From Marinomonas spartinae (lineage in GTDB: Bacteria; Pseudomonadota; Gammaproteobacteria; Pseudomonadales; Marinomonadaceae): a stretch of DNA of 64,000 bases. Where the stretch lies: positions 124,001 through 188,000 of the forward strand of contig NZ_FLOB01000006.1 in assembly GCF_900089775.1 (NCBI RefSeq), in the 5' to 3' direction. Numbering within the stretch: position 1 is the stretch's first letter; every line of letters starts with the position of its first letter. Shown here piece after piece: positions 55,287 to 64,000 of this stretch. The notes below the pieces were generated by a model. The model searched no databases. It was not told where the DNA came from and was given only the letters and a program-made list of their open reading frames with translations. The position numbers and the translations under genes are program-made.

Positions 55287-56384
55287 TTATCGGGTGACTT
55301 TAAGGTTGTGTTTTTGCTGAAATCGCTCGATGGCAAGCTCTATCAGCTGGGTAACGAGTGACTGCTGTGATAGACCAGAATGTTCCCACAGTTTTGGGTA
55401 CATGCTAATGTTGGTAAAATCAGGTAATGTATTGATTTCATTTATGAAAATCTCATCATCTGATGTTAAAAACATGTCTACCCGTGCAAGCCCAGAACAG
55501 CACAGTAGCTGATAGACCTGAATGGCCGTGGCTTGAATTCTAGCCGTTTGGCTTGCGCTAATGTCGGCGGGAATGTTCAGTTCGGTGGCATTGGCATCCA
55601 GATATTTGCTTTCATAGCTATAAAATTTGTCACGGGTAAGGATCTCTCCAACGCTGGAGGCCATTACCTGATCGTTGCCAAGAATGGCGACTTCCAGTTC
55701 ACGTCCGTCTACGGCTTCTTCGACCAGTACTTTTTGATCGAATTGGAAAGCATGGGTTATGGCTTGGATCAGGGATTCTTTATCGCTTGCTCGGCTGACA
55801 CCAATGGAAGACCCCATGTTTGACGGTTTGACAAACACCGGGTAGCCGTATTGGGCTTCGATCTCATCGATCGGCCATTCCTTTTGCCAATGATAGAGTG
55901 TTGTAAACGCCGCGTTATGGATGCCAGCATCCCGTAGTAGGCGTTTCATGATGTCTTTATCCATGCCGACCGCACTGGCGGTGACATCGGCACCGACACA
56001 AGGCAGATTCGCCATTTTAGCCAGCCCTTGAACCGCACCATCTTCGCCATAAGGCCCATGCAGGACGGGAAATAACACATCAATTTGCCCAAGAGCCTCT
56101 TTATTGTCCATACGCACCAGCTGTCTTTCTGGGCCATTTGGTATCAGGCCCACTTGGGGGGAGGACACATTAAGAGCAATGTCTTTTGGGTTATCCGCAT
56201 GAAATAACTTTATGGATTCTTCGTTTAGGAACCAGCGTCCATCACGGTCTATGCCAATGAGAACCGGCGTGAAGCGCTCAGGATCAAGAGAACGAATCAC
56301 ATTCTGAGCCGACTGTAAGGAAACTTCATGTTCCGCCGAACGCCCACCAAAAACAATAGCAACGGTGATTTTACCTGCTGTCAT
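55287..56384 (-). CDS. ddl: D-alanine--D-alanine ligase
   Basis: A 365-residue ATP-grasp enzyme making D-Ala-D-Ala for peptidoglycan. VAIVFGGRSAEHEVSL opens the protein, HGPYGEDGAVQG is a family motif, and the metal/ATP site is INEINTLPDFTNISMYPKLW. Length fits the DdlA type. I chose ATG 56384, which has TTGGAAT upstream and gives the conserved N-terminus; an upstream in-frame start adds 31 unlike residues. It stands outside a mur/fts cluster. Confidence 0.94.
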   Translation of the reverse strand: MTAGKITVAIVFGGRSAEHEVSLQSAQNVIRSLDPERFTPVLIGIDRDGRWFLNEESIKLFHADNPKDIALNVSSPQVGLIPNGPERQLVRMDNKEALGQIDVLFPVLHGPYGEDGAVQGLAKMANLPCVGADVTASAVGMDKDIMKRLLRDAGIHNAAFTTLYHWQKEWPIDEIEAQYGYPVFVKPSNMGSSIGVSRASDKESLIQAITHAFQFDQKVLVEEAVDGRELEVAILGNDQVMASSVGEILTRDKFYSYESKYLDANATELNIPADISASQTARIQATAIQVYQLLCCSGLARVDMFLTSDDEIFINEINTLPDFTNISMYPKLWEHSGLSQQSLVTQLIELAIERFQQKHNLKVTR

Positions 56385-56431
56385 AGTAATTCCAACTGCA
56401 CAATGAATAAGTCTCGATTTATAGCTTGAGT

Positions 56432-56908
56432 CTAGCAGCCCGACCAGCGTTGTCCTACTTGGGCGTCGCGGTACCAATGCATTAACACTTTATGATTATC
56501 GTCGTCAGCTGCCGGCGACCATGGCGCAAAATCCTCTTCTTTGAAGGCTTTATAAGGACCCTGTTTTACTTCAAAGATGACCGCATCGGTGTCCAGTGAG
56601 AGTACGGCGTGCCAGCCCGCTACAGGCGTTTCAATAACGGAGTCTTCTTCTCCTAAGATGGCACGGTTGATCACTACACCCTCATCGTCAAAAGTCAGGA
56701 CGATGAAACGACCACGCAATGCTGTGAGCAGCTCCCATGTTTCCATATGACGATGAGGGCGAATGTAGGTGTCTGGCTCCATCGCGATGGCTAAGCGTTG
56801 AACGGGGTCTGATAAATCACTATGAATATTGTGATTCATTCGCAGACGAGGTGATAGCCGAGCGTCATCGCTAAGCGCGGAAAGTTGATCAAAACGGAGT
56901 TTATTCAT
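56432..56908 (-). CDS. WbuC family cupin protein
   Basis: A 158-residue protein of the WbuC cupin group. RPHRHMETWELLTALRGRF carries the metal-binding His/His/Glu pattern of cupin motif 1, and GWHAVLSLDTDAVIFEVKQGPY matches motif 2 and the WbuC end. WbuC proteins often sit near surface-polysaccharide genes, but their reaction is unknown. The ATG at 56908 is chosen over a GTG at 56920; neither has a strong ribosome site. Confidence 0.87.
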   Translation of the reverse strand: MNKLRFDQLSALSDDARLSPRLRMNHNIHSDLSDPVQRLAIAMEPDTYIRPHRHMETWELLTALRGRFIVLTFDDEGVVINRAILGEEDSVIETPVAGWHAVLSLDTDAVIFEVKQGPYKAFKEEDFAPWSPAADDDNHKVLMHWYRDAQVGQRWSGC

Positions 56909-56965
56909 GGTGTAGGGCACTTAATATAAAAAGAAAAAGTATGCTAATGCCAGTGTCACGACGAG

Positions 56966-57595
56966 TCAAACTTGTTTTATAAAGGCAGAGCGAATCAGCC
57001 CAATACCCGCTAATGCAAAAAGCCCTGAAACAGAGCCATCAATCCAGCGACTCGCTTTCTTATAGCCATTCATGACACCGTTCAAAGAAAACACCATGGA
57101 GTAGAGGGCATTCGTGAAAAAGCCAACGAGTACGCACACAAAAACGCCTAGTACAAGAAACGCCGTGCTATCGTTAGCTCCTAGGCCTACGGACAGCGCG
57201 GCCATCCAAGCGATTACTGTTTTAGGGTTCGATACATTGAGAAAGACGCCTTTAATAAACCAGCTCATAAGGGATCTTGTGCCTATTTCAACTTGGTCCA
57301 TGTCGTTATCGGGATGTATCGCGGATTTAGCGGATAAAAAAGCTAGCCAGATGAGATAGAGACCTGCGAACACTTTAAGCGCCATAAGTAAATAAACAGA
57401 ACTTTGCAGAACCACACCTAGGCCGCTTGCGGCAATAACGCCCCAAAATACCAACCCCGTGGATAGTCCCGCTCCATAGATTAAGCTGGTTTTTCTTCCT
57501 AAACGCATGGCCACGGTGGCATTAGAAACCGTGGCAGGTCCAGGTGACGCCGCAATCACAAAGAAAGCGAGACCGATGCTAAGTAAAGAGAGCAT
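56966..57595 (-). CDS. LysE/RhtB family translocator
   Basis: A 209-residue membrane protein with six hydrophobic segments. ASPGPATVSNATVAMRLGRK near the N-terminus and NVSNPKTVIAWMAAL in the middle are typical LysE/RhtB signatures. GAGGAAAT precedes the ATG at 57595. Substrate unknown. Not closely similar to the exporter at 33004. Confidence 0.9.
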   Translation of the reverse strand: MLSLLSIGLAFFVIAASPGPATVSNATVAMRLGRKTSLIYGAGLSTGLVFWGVIAASGLGVVLQSSVYLLMALKVFAGLYLIWLAFLSAKSAIHPDNDMDQVEIGTRSLMSWFIKGVFLNVSNPKTVIAWMAALSVGLGANDSTAFLVLGVFVCVLVGFFTNALYSMVFSLNGVMNGYKKASRWIDGSVSGLFALAGIGLIRSAFIKQV

Positions 57596-57708
57596 ATTTA
57601 TTTCCTCATGCAAGTAGATAAGATGACAGTATTATTGTGATAATGCGTATTGTAAAAACACTGTGGGTCTACTTACGCACCAGTCGTTCAACATTCAATT
57701 TAATGGAG

Positions 57709-58470
57709 CTATTCCTCAGAAAAGAGCTCCTTTAGCATTGGCTCAGGGTTGTTTAAAAATGCTTTAGTGACCTCATAATGTTCGGTATCTTGGTATTTTA
57801 TTGGATACAGTCCCGACTTGTCGATTTGATAAATTTTGGCGCCGGGGTAAGCCATTAAAATGGGGGAATGGGTTGCCATAATGAACTGCGACCGCTGTGT
57901 CACGAGTTGATGCATTCTGCTTAAAATAGCTAGTTGTCGAGTCGGTGAGAGCGCAGCCTCCGGCTCGTCGAGGATATAAAGTCCATCGCCAGAGAAGCGC
58001 TGTATCATAAGTGATAGAAAGGATTCTCCGTGGGATTGATGGTGTAGCGATTTCCCACCATAACTGTCTTTAATTGCAGGAGGATCAATATAGGGAAAAG
58101 CAGCCTCGTCTAACTCGTCAATATTGGTAGCGACGTTATAGAAGCTTTCTGCCCGAAGAAAAAAACCATCTTTATAGCGCTTAAAAGACTTTGAAAAGCG
58201 CAGGTAATTATGCAGCTCAGAGTGGGTACTACGAGTACCAAAATGAAAGTTTTTCGAGCCGCCTTCGGCGTTGAATCCTAGACCCACCGCAATGGCTTCG
58301 AGCAGTGTTGATTTACCACTGCCATTTTCACCAACAAATATGGTGACTTCTTTGTCAAATTCTAAAAAATCCAGCTCTTTGACCGCCGGGATTGAGAAGG
58401 GGTAGACATGGAATGAATCGATGGTTTTCCTTTTCAGCTCAATTTCTTTTAGATAGGGCAAGGATTCCAT
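57709..58470 (-). CDS. AAA family ATPase (predicted, ABC-like)
   Basis: A 253-residue soluble ATPase. Walker A is GENGSGKST near residue 48, the ABC-type signature is SHGES near 150, and Walker B is LYILDEPEAAL. A D-loop/His switch MATHSPILM follows. This is the COG3910-type family of small ABC-like ATPases of unknown function. The methyltransferase gene lies 9 bp upstream of its start, so they may be co-transcribed. Confidence 0.88.
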   Translation of the reverse strand: MESLPYLKEIELKRKTIDSFHVYPFSIPAVKELDFLEFDKEVTIFVGENGSGKSTLLEAIAVGLGFNAEGGSKNFHFGTRSTHSELHNYLRFSKSFKRYKDGFFLRAESFYNVATNIDELDEAAFPYIDPPAIKDSYGGKSLHHQSHGESFLSLMIQRFSGDGLYILDEPEAALSPTRQLAILSRMHQLVTQRSQFIMATHSPILMAYPGAKIYQIDKSGLYPIKYQDTEHYEVTKAFLNNPEPMLKELFSEE

Positions 58471-58479
58471 AAGGTGCCC

Positions 58480-59181
58480 CTAGTCGCTTTTAACGGCATG
58501 AATCGTTATGTGATCGTTTGTTTCTCGTTCAGAGCGTTGGATGTCTAGTATACTAAAGCCTGATTGTTCTAGCTCAGCAACGAGATCTTCAGCGGAGCTA
58601 ATATGACGATAAACGATACCATCTTTAAAAAGCTGATAGCTATCGCCTTTTGAACATAGGCTACTGACAAAAAAGACGCTCGCTTCTTGTAAAGCGCCTT
58701 CATGCGGGTCTGCTAAAGAGCCCTCGCGCGGGTCTGCTAAATAGCCATGTACTTTTTTTAGAAAGGTTCGTCTATCGTCACCAATAATGCAGTGCAAGCA
58801 GTTGCCATCGATTATTACCTGATAGCGTTCTGGTAAATGGACAGATTCATCGGTGAGATCAGCCACGAAAAACCTACCCTTAATGCCACTGGACAGGGCT
58901 TTTTCTTTTGCCCACTCAATGGCAGTAGGGAATATGTCTACTCCAGTTACGTCGTAGCCGTGTTGGGCAAACGCACGACATAAATGGCCTTCGCCACAGC
59001 CTAGTTCTAATAATTTGCCTTTTGGCATTGGGGCATCGATAGCAAAAAATCGTGTTACCTGTTCTGAATTTGTCAGTCTCTCGTTGCCACCCCAGCCCGC
59101 CCAACCTGCGTTTTTCGCCTGAACATACATGTCATCATGAATAGCGTAATTTGGTTGTTTGCTATTGTGATGAGTTGTCAC
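58480..59181 (-). CDS. Class I SAM-dependent methyltransferase
   Basis: A 233-residue protein with the SAM-binding motif LLELGCGEGHLCRAFAQHG and VDIFPTAIEWAKEKA. IDGNCLHCIIGDDRR is the post-I region. The substrate is unknown. An in-frame 24-bp repeat (58697-58744) encodes two LADP(R/H)EG(S/A) units in a surface loop. Confidence 0.87.
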   Translation of the reverse strand: MTTHHNSKQPNYAIHDDMYVQAKNAGWAGWGGNERLTNSEQVTRFFAIDAPMPKGKLLELGCGEGHLCRAFAQHGYDVTGVDIFPTAIEWAKEKALSSGIKGRFFVADLTDESVHLPERYQVIIDGNCLHCIIGDDRRTFLKKVHGYLADPREGSLADPHEGALQEASVFFVSSLCSKGDSYQLFKDGIVYRHISSAEDLVAELEQSGFSILDIQRSERETNDHITIHAVKSD

Positions 59182-59232
59182 TTTAACGTCCTCAATTCCA
59201 GAGAGCGAGCTTTCTCGTTATATGGGATAACA

Positions 59233-59952
59233 CTAGTCTGATAGATAGTAAGTGACGGTTGAAACCACTCTAACTTTTTTGATTTGAGGGTTGTTCTTGT
59301 CTCTTTCGCTAATGCTAAATTGACCTTGCGAAGCGGTTTTAATTTTACCCAATGTGCTTTTTGAGTCGGAAGCAAATTTCTCGGCAACCTCACGAGCGTT
59401 TTGGGTCGCCTCTTCAATCATTTTGGGTTTTACTTCGTTTAGGCGGGTGAAAAGGTATTCTGTTTGCGCCTGATAATTGTTGCCAGTAAAGACGATGCCT
59501 TGTTTTCCTAAGTCTGACATATTCTCCATAACACGGCGCACAAGGTCTATATTTTTGGAATAGACAGTGACGGTTTGGGTGGCGGTATATCTGAATTTGG
59601 CTTGGCTATCATTGCCGTATTGTTGGGCAGATTTATCAATGATTGAGGGAGAAGAGAAAGAGATTTCATTCGCTCCAATGCCTGATTTTTCCAGAAAGGC
59701 TTTGATTTTTGCGGTGTTGTTATCAATCTCGTCGTACACTTTTTCAAGGTCGTTGCCAGCGATATTAAACTGAATGGGCCAAATAACAATGTCGGCTTTG
59801 TATTCTCGTTCGGATAGCCCTTTTACGGTCACCGTTCGCTCTAATTCCTTGTATTGGATGGCGGCATGACCAAGAAGATAGCCCAGAGAAGACAGGCCAA
59901 TAATAATACAGACTCCCAGAATGAGTGAGCTTGTTCTATTCAATGTCGACAC
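59233..59952 (-). CDS. SIMPL domain (DUF541) protein
   Basis: A 239-residue protein with one N-terminal membrane anchor (~9-30) and a periplasmic SIMPL/DUF541 domain: ERTVTVKGLSEREYKADIVIWP and the closing KIKTASQGQFSI, KVRVVSTVTYYLSD. The related E. coli YggE affects oxidative stress. Nothing in the context narrows the role. Confidence 0.88.
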   Translation of the reverse strand: MSTLNRTSSLILGVCIIIGLSSLGYLLGHAAIQYKELERTVTVKGLSEREYKADIVIWPIQFNIAGNDLEKVYDEIDNNTAKIKAFLEKSGIGANEISFSSPSIIDKSAQQYGNDSQAKFRYTATQTVTVYSKNIDLVRRVMENMSDLGKQGIVFTGNNYQAQTEYLFTRLNEVKPKMIEEATQNAREVAEKFASDSKSTLGKIKTASQGQFSISERDKNNPQIKKVRVVSTVTYYLSD

Positions 59953-60104
59953 AACGTTCTCCCTTTGAATGTGATGGTATTGAATCTAGATCCATCTAAG
60001 CACATTGTTATGTCGCGGCAGAAAAGTCAATATACGGTTCTGCTTGGTGTCGTTGTGCATTCGCACCAAAGGCAGCCCTTTAATTGCTTCTTAACACGTA
60101 AGCG

Positions 60105-60455
60105 TTAATGAACTATTGATGTGTTCACATACCAGGTATCATTTTTTCGATGGATACCAATAGTGATAAGAGCTTCGCGTTTTTCGTAAAGACCTTTCCA
60201 TACAAAACGGTAGCATCCATCGTGATCGTCAGCACGGTAGCATTGCAACGAACCAAAATACTCGTAGCCAAGGTTTTTACCATTTCTCGCGTTCATGTGT
60301 TTTATGTCATCCTCAAAAACCGCTCGAGAAAAATTGACCAAGTCTTTTTCTTCATAATGCCTTGTGAAGAGCTCATAGTCACCCGTCTCGTCTGCTTCGA
60401 GCATTTCTATTAAGAAGCCTTCTGCGATGGCTTTTTCATCTTGCAAATTGGACAT
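60105..60455 (-). CDS. Hypothetical 116-residue protein, possibly NTF2-like
   Basis: A soluble protein opening with helices (DEKAIAEGFLIEMLEADETGDYELFTRHYEE) and then strands (CYRFVWKGLYEKREALITIGIHRKNDTWYVN). That order suits an NTF2/SnoaL-like cone fold with a bound helix, but no catalytic residues are evident. AAGGAGC-type ribosome site present before the ATG. Confidence 0.65.
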   Translation of the reverse strand: MSNLQDEKAIAEGFLIEMLEADETGDYELFTRHYEEKDLVNFSRAVFEDDIKHMNARNGKNLGYEYFGSLQCYRADDHDGCYRFVWKGLYEKREALITIGIHRKNDTWYVNTSIVH

Positions 60456-60561
60456 TAGATCTTGCTCCTTGGAGATTCATTTTCAGATTATAAGAATAAC
60501 GATCAGGCACTTGATGGGGAATAACGTTTTTTACTCAAAGCGTCGTCCTTTCTAACCTTGT

Positions 60562-61056
60562 TTATGTTCCTGTATAGGATAGTACATGATTACTATGGAG
60601 TTCGCCTTCAAGGTCAAAGTTGAGTTCTCCGATAATTTGAAATCCCAGCTTTTTATAAAACGCGATGGCTCCGTGATTGTTTATCCAAGTCGATAGCCAA
60701 AAAGGCGAGCCATACAAAGATTCTATTTTCTTTAACAGCTTTTTACCTATGCCTTGTCCTTGGAAATGTGTGGAGACATACAGTGTGACCACTTCATATC
60801 CTGCGCTTGAGCTTTCATTGAACCTAGACTCAATATCAACAAGGACAAAACCCACAAGGTGATCTTCCTCTTCATACACAAGAATATTGCACGATGCCTG
60901 ATCAAGTAGCTTAAGAAAATGACTTTCAGTAAATGTTGATAAAGCATATTCGGATATCTTTTTTCGAATCCCTTCGGTGGCGTAAGTATTCAGCCAGACT
61001 TGCAGTGAAAGTGCTGCTAAGTTTAAGCAATCGCTTTTTTCAGCTCGTCTTATCAT
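60562..61056 (-). CDS. GNAT family N-acetyltransferase
   Basis: A 164-residue GNAT protein. The acetyl-CoA loop is HFQGQGIGKKLL, motif B is NNHGAIAFYKKLGFQIIGE, and LYVSTHF precedes the loop. It may acetylate a small molecule or a peptide; the substrate is unknown. Confidence 0.9.
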   Translation of the reverse strand: MIRRAEKSDCLNLAALSLQVWLNTYATEGIRKKISEYALSTFTESHFLKLLDQASCNILVYEEEDHLVGFVLVDIESRFNESSSAGYEVVTLYVSTHFQGQGIGKKLLKKIESLYGSPFWLSTWINNHGAIAFYKKLGFQIIGELNFDLEGELHSNHVLSYTGT

Positions 61057-61149
61057 ATAGGCTTCTTCCGTTTACTTTGCTTTATGGCTCTTTTGACATT
61101 CAGTTTCCATAAATGTATGTCAGCTTCACATTGCATTAGTCTAATATTT

Positions 61150-61806
61150 TTATGATTCCACCGCGCTAACACTTGTTACGTTCTTCAATTCCAAACATTC
61201 TCCTTCCATGGCTTTCGCGTCCTCAGGATCATGGGTGACAAGCAGGGCGGGTATGTTGGCTTGGCGTATTTCGTCCAACACAAAGGCTCTTACGTCGCGT
61301 CTTAGGGCTGGGTCGAGTTTGCTAAAGGGTTCGTCTAGGAGCAGGTATTTCGGTTCAGCCAGTAGAGTGCGCAGCAGGGCGACACGAGCTTGTTGGCCGC
61401 CGGAGAGTTCTTTGGGTAGGGCGTTGGCTTTGTTTTCGATATCGAGTCGAGCAAGGGCCTTGATAGCAAGTGCTTGGCGCTCACTTTTTTTGACTCGAAA
61501 GGGAATGGCGAAAAGTAAATTTTCTATGATGCTCATATGTGGAAAGAGCAAAGGCATTTGCTGTAGCAAGCCGACTTGTCGCTCTTGAGTGGGTAATAAG
61601 TGCAAAGCTTGATCCTTGAGGTAGATCTCACCTGAGGCGCTAAGATGAGGCGTGAGTGAGCCACTCAAAAAGTTGAGTAAACTGGATTTGCCAATGCCGC
61701 TTGGCCCCATAATGGAGAGAACTTGTCCGCTTTCAATCTTGAAGCTTAAATTGTCAATCAGTCGTTTACCGTCTAATGACAAGGAAAACGCGTTTACACT
61801 GAGCAC
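61150..61806 (-). CDS. ynjD: ABC transporter ATP-binding protein, YnjD type
   Basis: A 218-residue ATPase with Walker A GPSGIGKSSLLN, signature LSGGQQARVALLRTLLAEP and Walker B YLLLDEPF. It is the last gene of a binding-protein/permease/ATPase set on the reverse strand. The duplicated-permease neighbour identifies it as YnjD-like. Substrate unknown, though related to thiamine-type importers. Confidence 0.88.
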   Translation of the reverse strand: MLSVNAFSLSLDGKRLIDNLSFKIESGQVLSIMGPSGIGKSSLLNFLSGSLTPHLSASGEIYLKDQALHLLPTQERQVGLLQQMPLLFPHMSIIENLLFAIPFRVKKSERQALAIKALARLDIENKANALPKELSGGQQARVALLRTLLAEPKYLLLDEPFSKLDPALRRDVRAFVLDEIRQANIPALLVTHDPEDAKAMEGECLELKNVTSVSAVES

Positions 61807-61845
61807 ATTATCGTCCTTCTGCTGGCTTTTTTTACCTGTATACAG

Positions 61846-63585
61846 TTACTTTTTATCGATAGAGGATTTTTTCCTCATACTAAATGACGTTTTTAACGCC
61901 AACCGCCATTTTGTCCAATGGCGCGGAAGCTGTTGTGACAGCCAAAAAACAAAAACAGGGAAGAAGGCTTGTAATAAGGCCATACTACCAACTTGTTTTC
62001 GGTCGCCTGAAGCGGCTCTTGCCACGGCTTCCGTGGTCAGTGTGCTATGGCGACCTTCGCCTGCGATCAGGGTCGGTAAATATTGCGCGACACTAACGGA
62101 AAAGCCAATGGCAAAGGCGGTAAAGAGGGCGGGTTTTAGCATAGCAAGTTTAATGAGCAGATAGTTGCGCCAAGGTTGGTAGCGTAAGCGGTTTGCCTGA
62201 TACAGATACTCTTCTTGATAAGCCAAATAGGGGCCTTTTAACGTCAAATAGACATAAGGCAATACATACAACAAATGCATGGCGATAATGGCCAAAAAGG
62301 AGCCATTGATATTGGTTTGTAGCATGAGGACGGAGACCCCAAACAGAAAGCCAACTTGAGGTAACAGAATCGGTACGTAGATCAGCCAATCAAAGGGATG
62401 GTGTTTTGGCGGCGTCTCTTTAGTGTAAGACGCGCGTTTGCTTTCCAGCATGAGCAAGCTCATTAAACAGGCGATACCCGTCGCAGCTAAGGCAATGAGT
62501 AATGTATTGCTGGATAATTGAATTAATAAAGGGATGGCACTGTGGATGTTGTCCCATGTCCATTGACTGGGCAGGGCATCAGGAAAGCGCCAACGGCGTG
62601 TTAGCGACCACATTGGCAATACCAAAAGGGCTAAAAAGGCCGTGATTAACGATAAGACGCCGAGCATTGCCCCGAGTTGGACAAGATAATCTGTTGCCCC
62701 TTGGCGTTTGCCGTTACTGCGTTCTGGCGTTGTCAGTTGTTGTAATACACGGTGACCAAACTCCCAAGCCGCCAAGACGATGGCAATGACGATCATTAAT
62801 ACCACTGCACCGGCACTGGCGATATAGCGCATAGAAAGGTCAGGAGCGTTAAACCAACGTAGCAGTGTGACGGACAGCGTGGAGGGGGTATTGGGTCCGA
62901 TAATCATAGCCAAATCGACCACCGTGAGACTAAAGGCAATGACGATAAAGATAGGCAGTCTCACAATGGGGTAGAGCTGCGGAATCAGGATCTTACGCCA
63001 TGTGGTTAACCGGCTATAACCGAGCGTCCGACACACTTGTAAACTCTGTCTGGCTTGCATGGTTTGCAAACTGGCCAACATCACAAACAACAAATAAGGC
63101 ATCTCTTTGATAACGAGAGCGAAGATCAGCGAAAGAGCATAGGGGTCTTGGGTGGTGATCCAATTAGGCGGGCGCTCAAAGCCTGTTAACCAAGGGCTAA
63201 AAAGGCGAAGTAACCAACCCGATGGGCTAAGTAAAAACAACAAGCCAATGGCGATGGCGGCATGGGGGATGGCCAAAATGGGCGCAAGCATGGCTTCAAT
63301 GCGACGGAAAAGCGGCTTTTCATACCCCCAAGCAAGCAAGGATAAGGCCAGCCAAACCGCTAATAATGGAGCGCCAATGCCAGAAATTAGGGTGAGTGTA
63401 AGGCTTGAGTAGAACTCTTCAGAATGAAAGAGGGTGAGCCAAGGGGCGAGTGAAAATTGATGGCTACCTAAGGGCGGAAAATACTGAAAAGCAGGTAACA
63501 CGGTACCGACTAGCCCCACGGCAATGGGCATGGCTAGTAGAAAAACCAGCAAACTTGCAACCTGCTTTGGGTGTTTCAACGGCAT
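61846..63585 (-). CDS. ynjC: ABC transporter permease, YnjC type (double permease)
   Basis: A 579-residue permease with about twelve membrane segments and two permease domains in one chain. The first EAA-like loop is near CRTLGYSRLTTWRKILIPQL and the second near QANRLRYQPWRNYLLIKL. Such fused permeases are typical of YnjC and ThiP. It sits between ynjB and ynjD. Confidence 0.9.
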   Translation of the reverse strand: MPLKHPKQVASLLVFLLAMPIAVGLVGTVLPAFQYFPPLGSHQFSLAPWLTLFHSEEFYSSLTLTLISGIGAPLLAVWLALSLLAWGYEKPLFRRIEAMLAPILAIPHAAIAIGLLFLLSPSGWLLRLFSPWLTGFERPPNWITTQDPYALSLIFALVIKEMPYLLFVMLASLQTMQARQSLQVCRTLGYSRLTTWRKILIPQLYPIVRLPIFIVIAFSLTVVDLAMIIGPNTPSTLSVTLLRWFNAPDLSMRYIASAGAVVLMIVIAIVLAAWEFGHRVLQQLTTPERSNGKRQGATDYLVQLGAMLGVLSLITAFLALLVLPMWSLTRRWRFPDALPSQWTWDNIHSAIPLLIQLSSNTLLIALAATGIACLMSLLMLESKRASYTKETPPKHHPFDWLIYVPILLPQVGFLFGVSVLMLQTNINGSFLAIIAMHLLYVLPYVYLTLKGPYLAYQEEYLYQANRLRYQPWRNYLLIKLAMLKPALFTAFAIGFSVSVAQYLPTLIAGEGRHSTLTTEAVARAASGDRKQVGSMALLQAFFPVFVFWLSQQLPRHWTKWRLALKTSFSMRKKSSIDKK

Positions 63586-63633
63586 GGAAAAGGTTTGCTC
63601 ATGTTTTCACTTCTATCAATGGCTTGCCTCGTT

Positions 63634-64000
63634 TTATTGGGCATAACGTTTGCGCCATTCTTTTTCTAAGGCATTCACCCAGGTGCTATTAGGTTCTGGG
63701 AGCGTTTTGCCTAGTTGTTTGATACTAAGAGTGGCGATGCCTTTTGGTATGGCATCAAATTTCGCTTGATCGGCTGGCGAGAGTTTGGCATAAGACAAGA
63801 CGCTTAAATCCCCCCATACAGTTGGTTTTTGTTTCTCTATTTGCGCCTCGGGCGAAAGCATAAAGTTGGCCACCACCTGTGCCGCGGCTTTGGCGCTACT
63901 GTTGTAAGGAATGGCTAAGAAGTGTGTGTTGCCAATGGTGCCATTGGTGAATACGTAAGAGCGAACGCTGTCGGGCAAATTCCCCTTGGCGATTTGTACG
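63634..64000 (-). CDS. ynjB: ABC transporter substrate-binding protein, YnjB type, C-terminal part
   Basis: The reverse-strand frame is open to the window edge, so only the last ~121 residues are seen. GTIGNTHFLAIPYNSSAKAAAQVVANFMLSPEAQIEKQKP is a typical C-lobe of extracellular solute-binding proteins, and it closes with NSTWVNALEKEWRKRYAQ. It is first in the ynjBCD-type operon. The signal peptide and N-lobe lie outside. Confidence 0.88.
   Translation of the reverse strand, partial: VQIAKGNLPDSVRSYVFTNGTIGNTHFLAIPYNSSAKAAAQVVANFMLSPEAQIEKQKPTVWGDLSVLSYAKLSPADQAKFDAIPKGIATLSIKQLGKTLPEPNSTWVNALEKEWRKRYAQ

Noticed and set aside
1..64000. tRNA or rRNA genes
   Set aside because: I saw no cloverleaf with CCA-type end or rRNA-like conserved stretch, but a short tRNA could be missed without a covariance search.

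Overview
The window looks like chromosome from a marine gammaproteobacterium of the Oceanospirillales, most like Marinomonas. This is inferred from gene order and protein style, since no search could be run. The left end has the housekeeping order dnaX-ybaB-recR-rnd-ycgL-ycgN. Other core genes are cysK, hrpA, mlaA, talB, dusA, an OsmC-YcaO fusion, acs with its CrbS/CrbR-type two-component system, yaeQ, a tRNA-queuosine mannosyltransferase-like gene, ddl and a ynjBCD-type ABC transporter. I found no rRNA or tRNA gene and no CRISPR array.

Layout. 1-7006: replication/repair and RNA genes, a VWA membrane protein and a YafJ-type amidotransferase. 7007-7881: a RelE-type toxin-antitoxin cassette that duplicated 80 bp of the yafJ 3' end. 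8223-15305: CYTH protein, cysK, hrpA, mlaA. 15500-18780: a 1.55-kb tandem duplication carrying a decayed membrane toxin-like gene and an immunity-like gene; one immunity copy is intact, and one toxin copy holds 19 copies of GTAGGT. 18681-22546: sugar dehydrogenase, acetyltransferase, talB, dusA. 22689-24525: a broken GNAT gene and an insertion sequence whose transposase has a stop codon. 24651-29473: a P2-like prophage remnant (U, X and a broken D) with AT-rich cargo inserted upstream of U: two unknown small genes, an aegerolysin/actinoporin-like protein and a Tse2/Tsi2-like toxin-immunity pair. Degenerate copies of one GC-rich gene end lie between these cargo modules.

30717-35542: OsmC-YcaO, then a reverse-strand operon of an Fe/2-oxoglutarate amino-acid hydroxylase-like gene (one premature stop), an AlaX-type tRNA-editing protein and an RhtB exporter. 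This reads as a small pathway for making and tolerating an unusual amino acid. 36115-43080: acetate metabolism (acs, response regulator, transporter-kinase, SatP). 43372-48564: a lipoprotein, a UmuD-like protein lacking both catalytic residues, a DUF1127 gene behind a 34-codon ORF and competing RNA hairpins, yaeQ, a dienelactone hydrolase and the queuosine mannosyltransferase-like gene.

49620-54784 is the most unusual block. It is an AT-rich three-gene operon encoding a protein with the full motif set of eukaryote-type chitin synthases, a secreted DUF1800 protein with an inserted carbohydrate-binding-like segment, and a secreted DUF1501 protein. I propose it makes and processes a chitin-like surface polymer. 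The right end (55287-64000) is mostly ordinary reverse-strand genes: ddl, WbuC cupin, LysE exporter, AAA ATPase, methyltransferase, SIMPL protein, GNAT and the ynjBCD-type transporter, whose binding protein runs off the edge.
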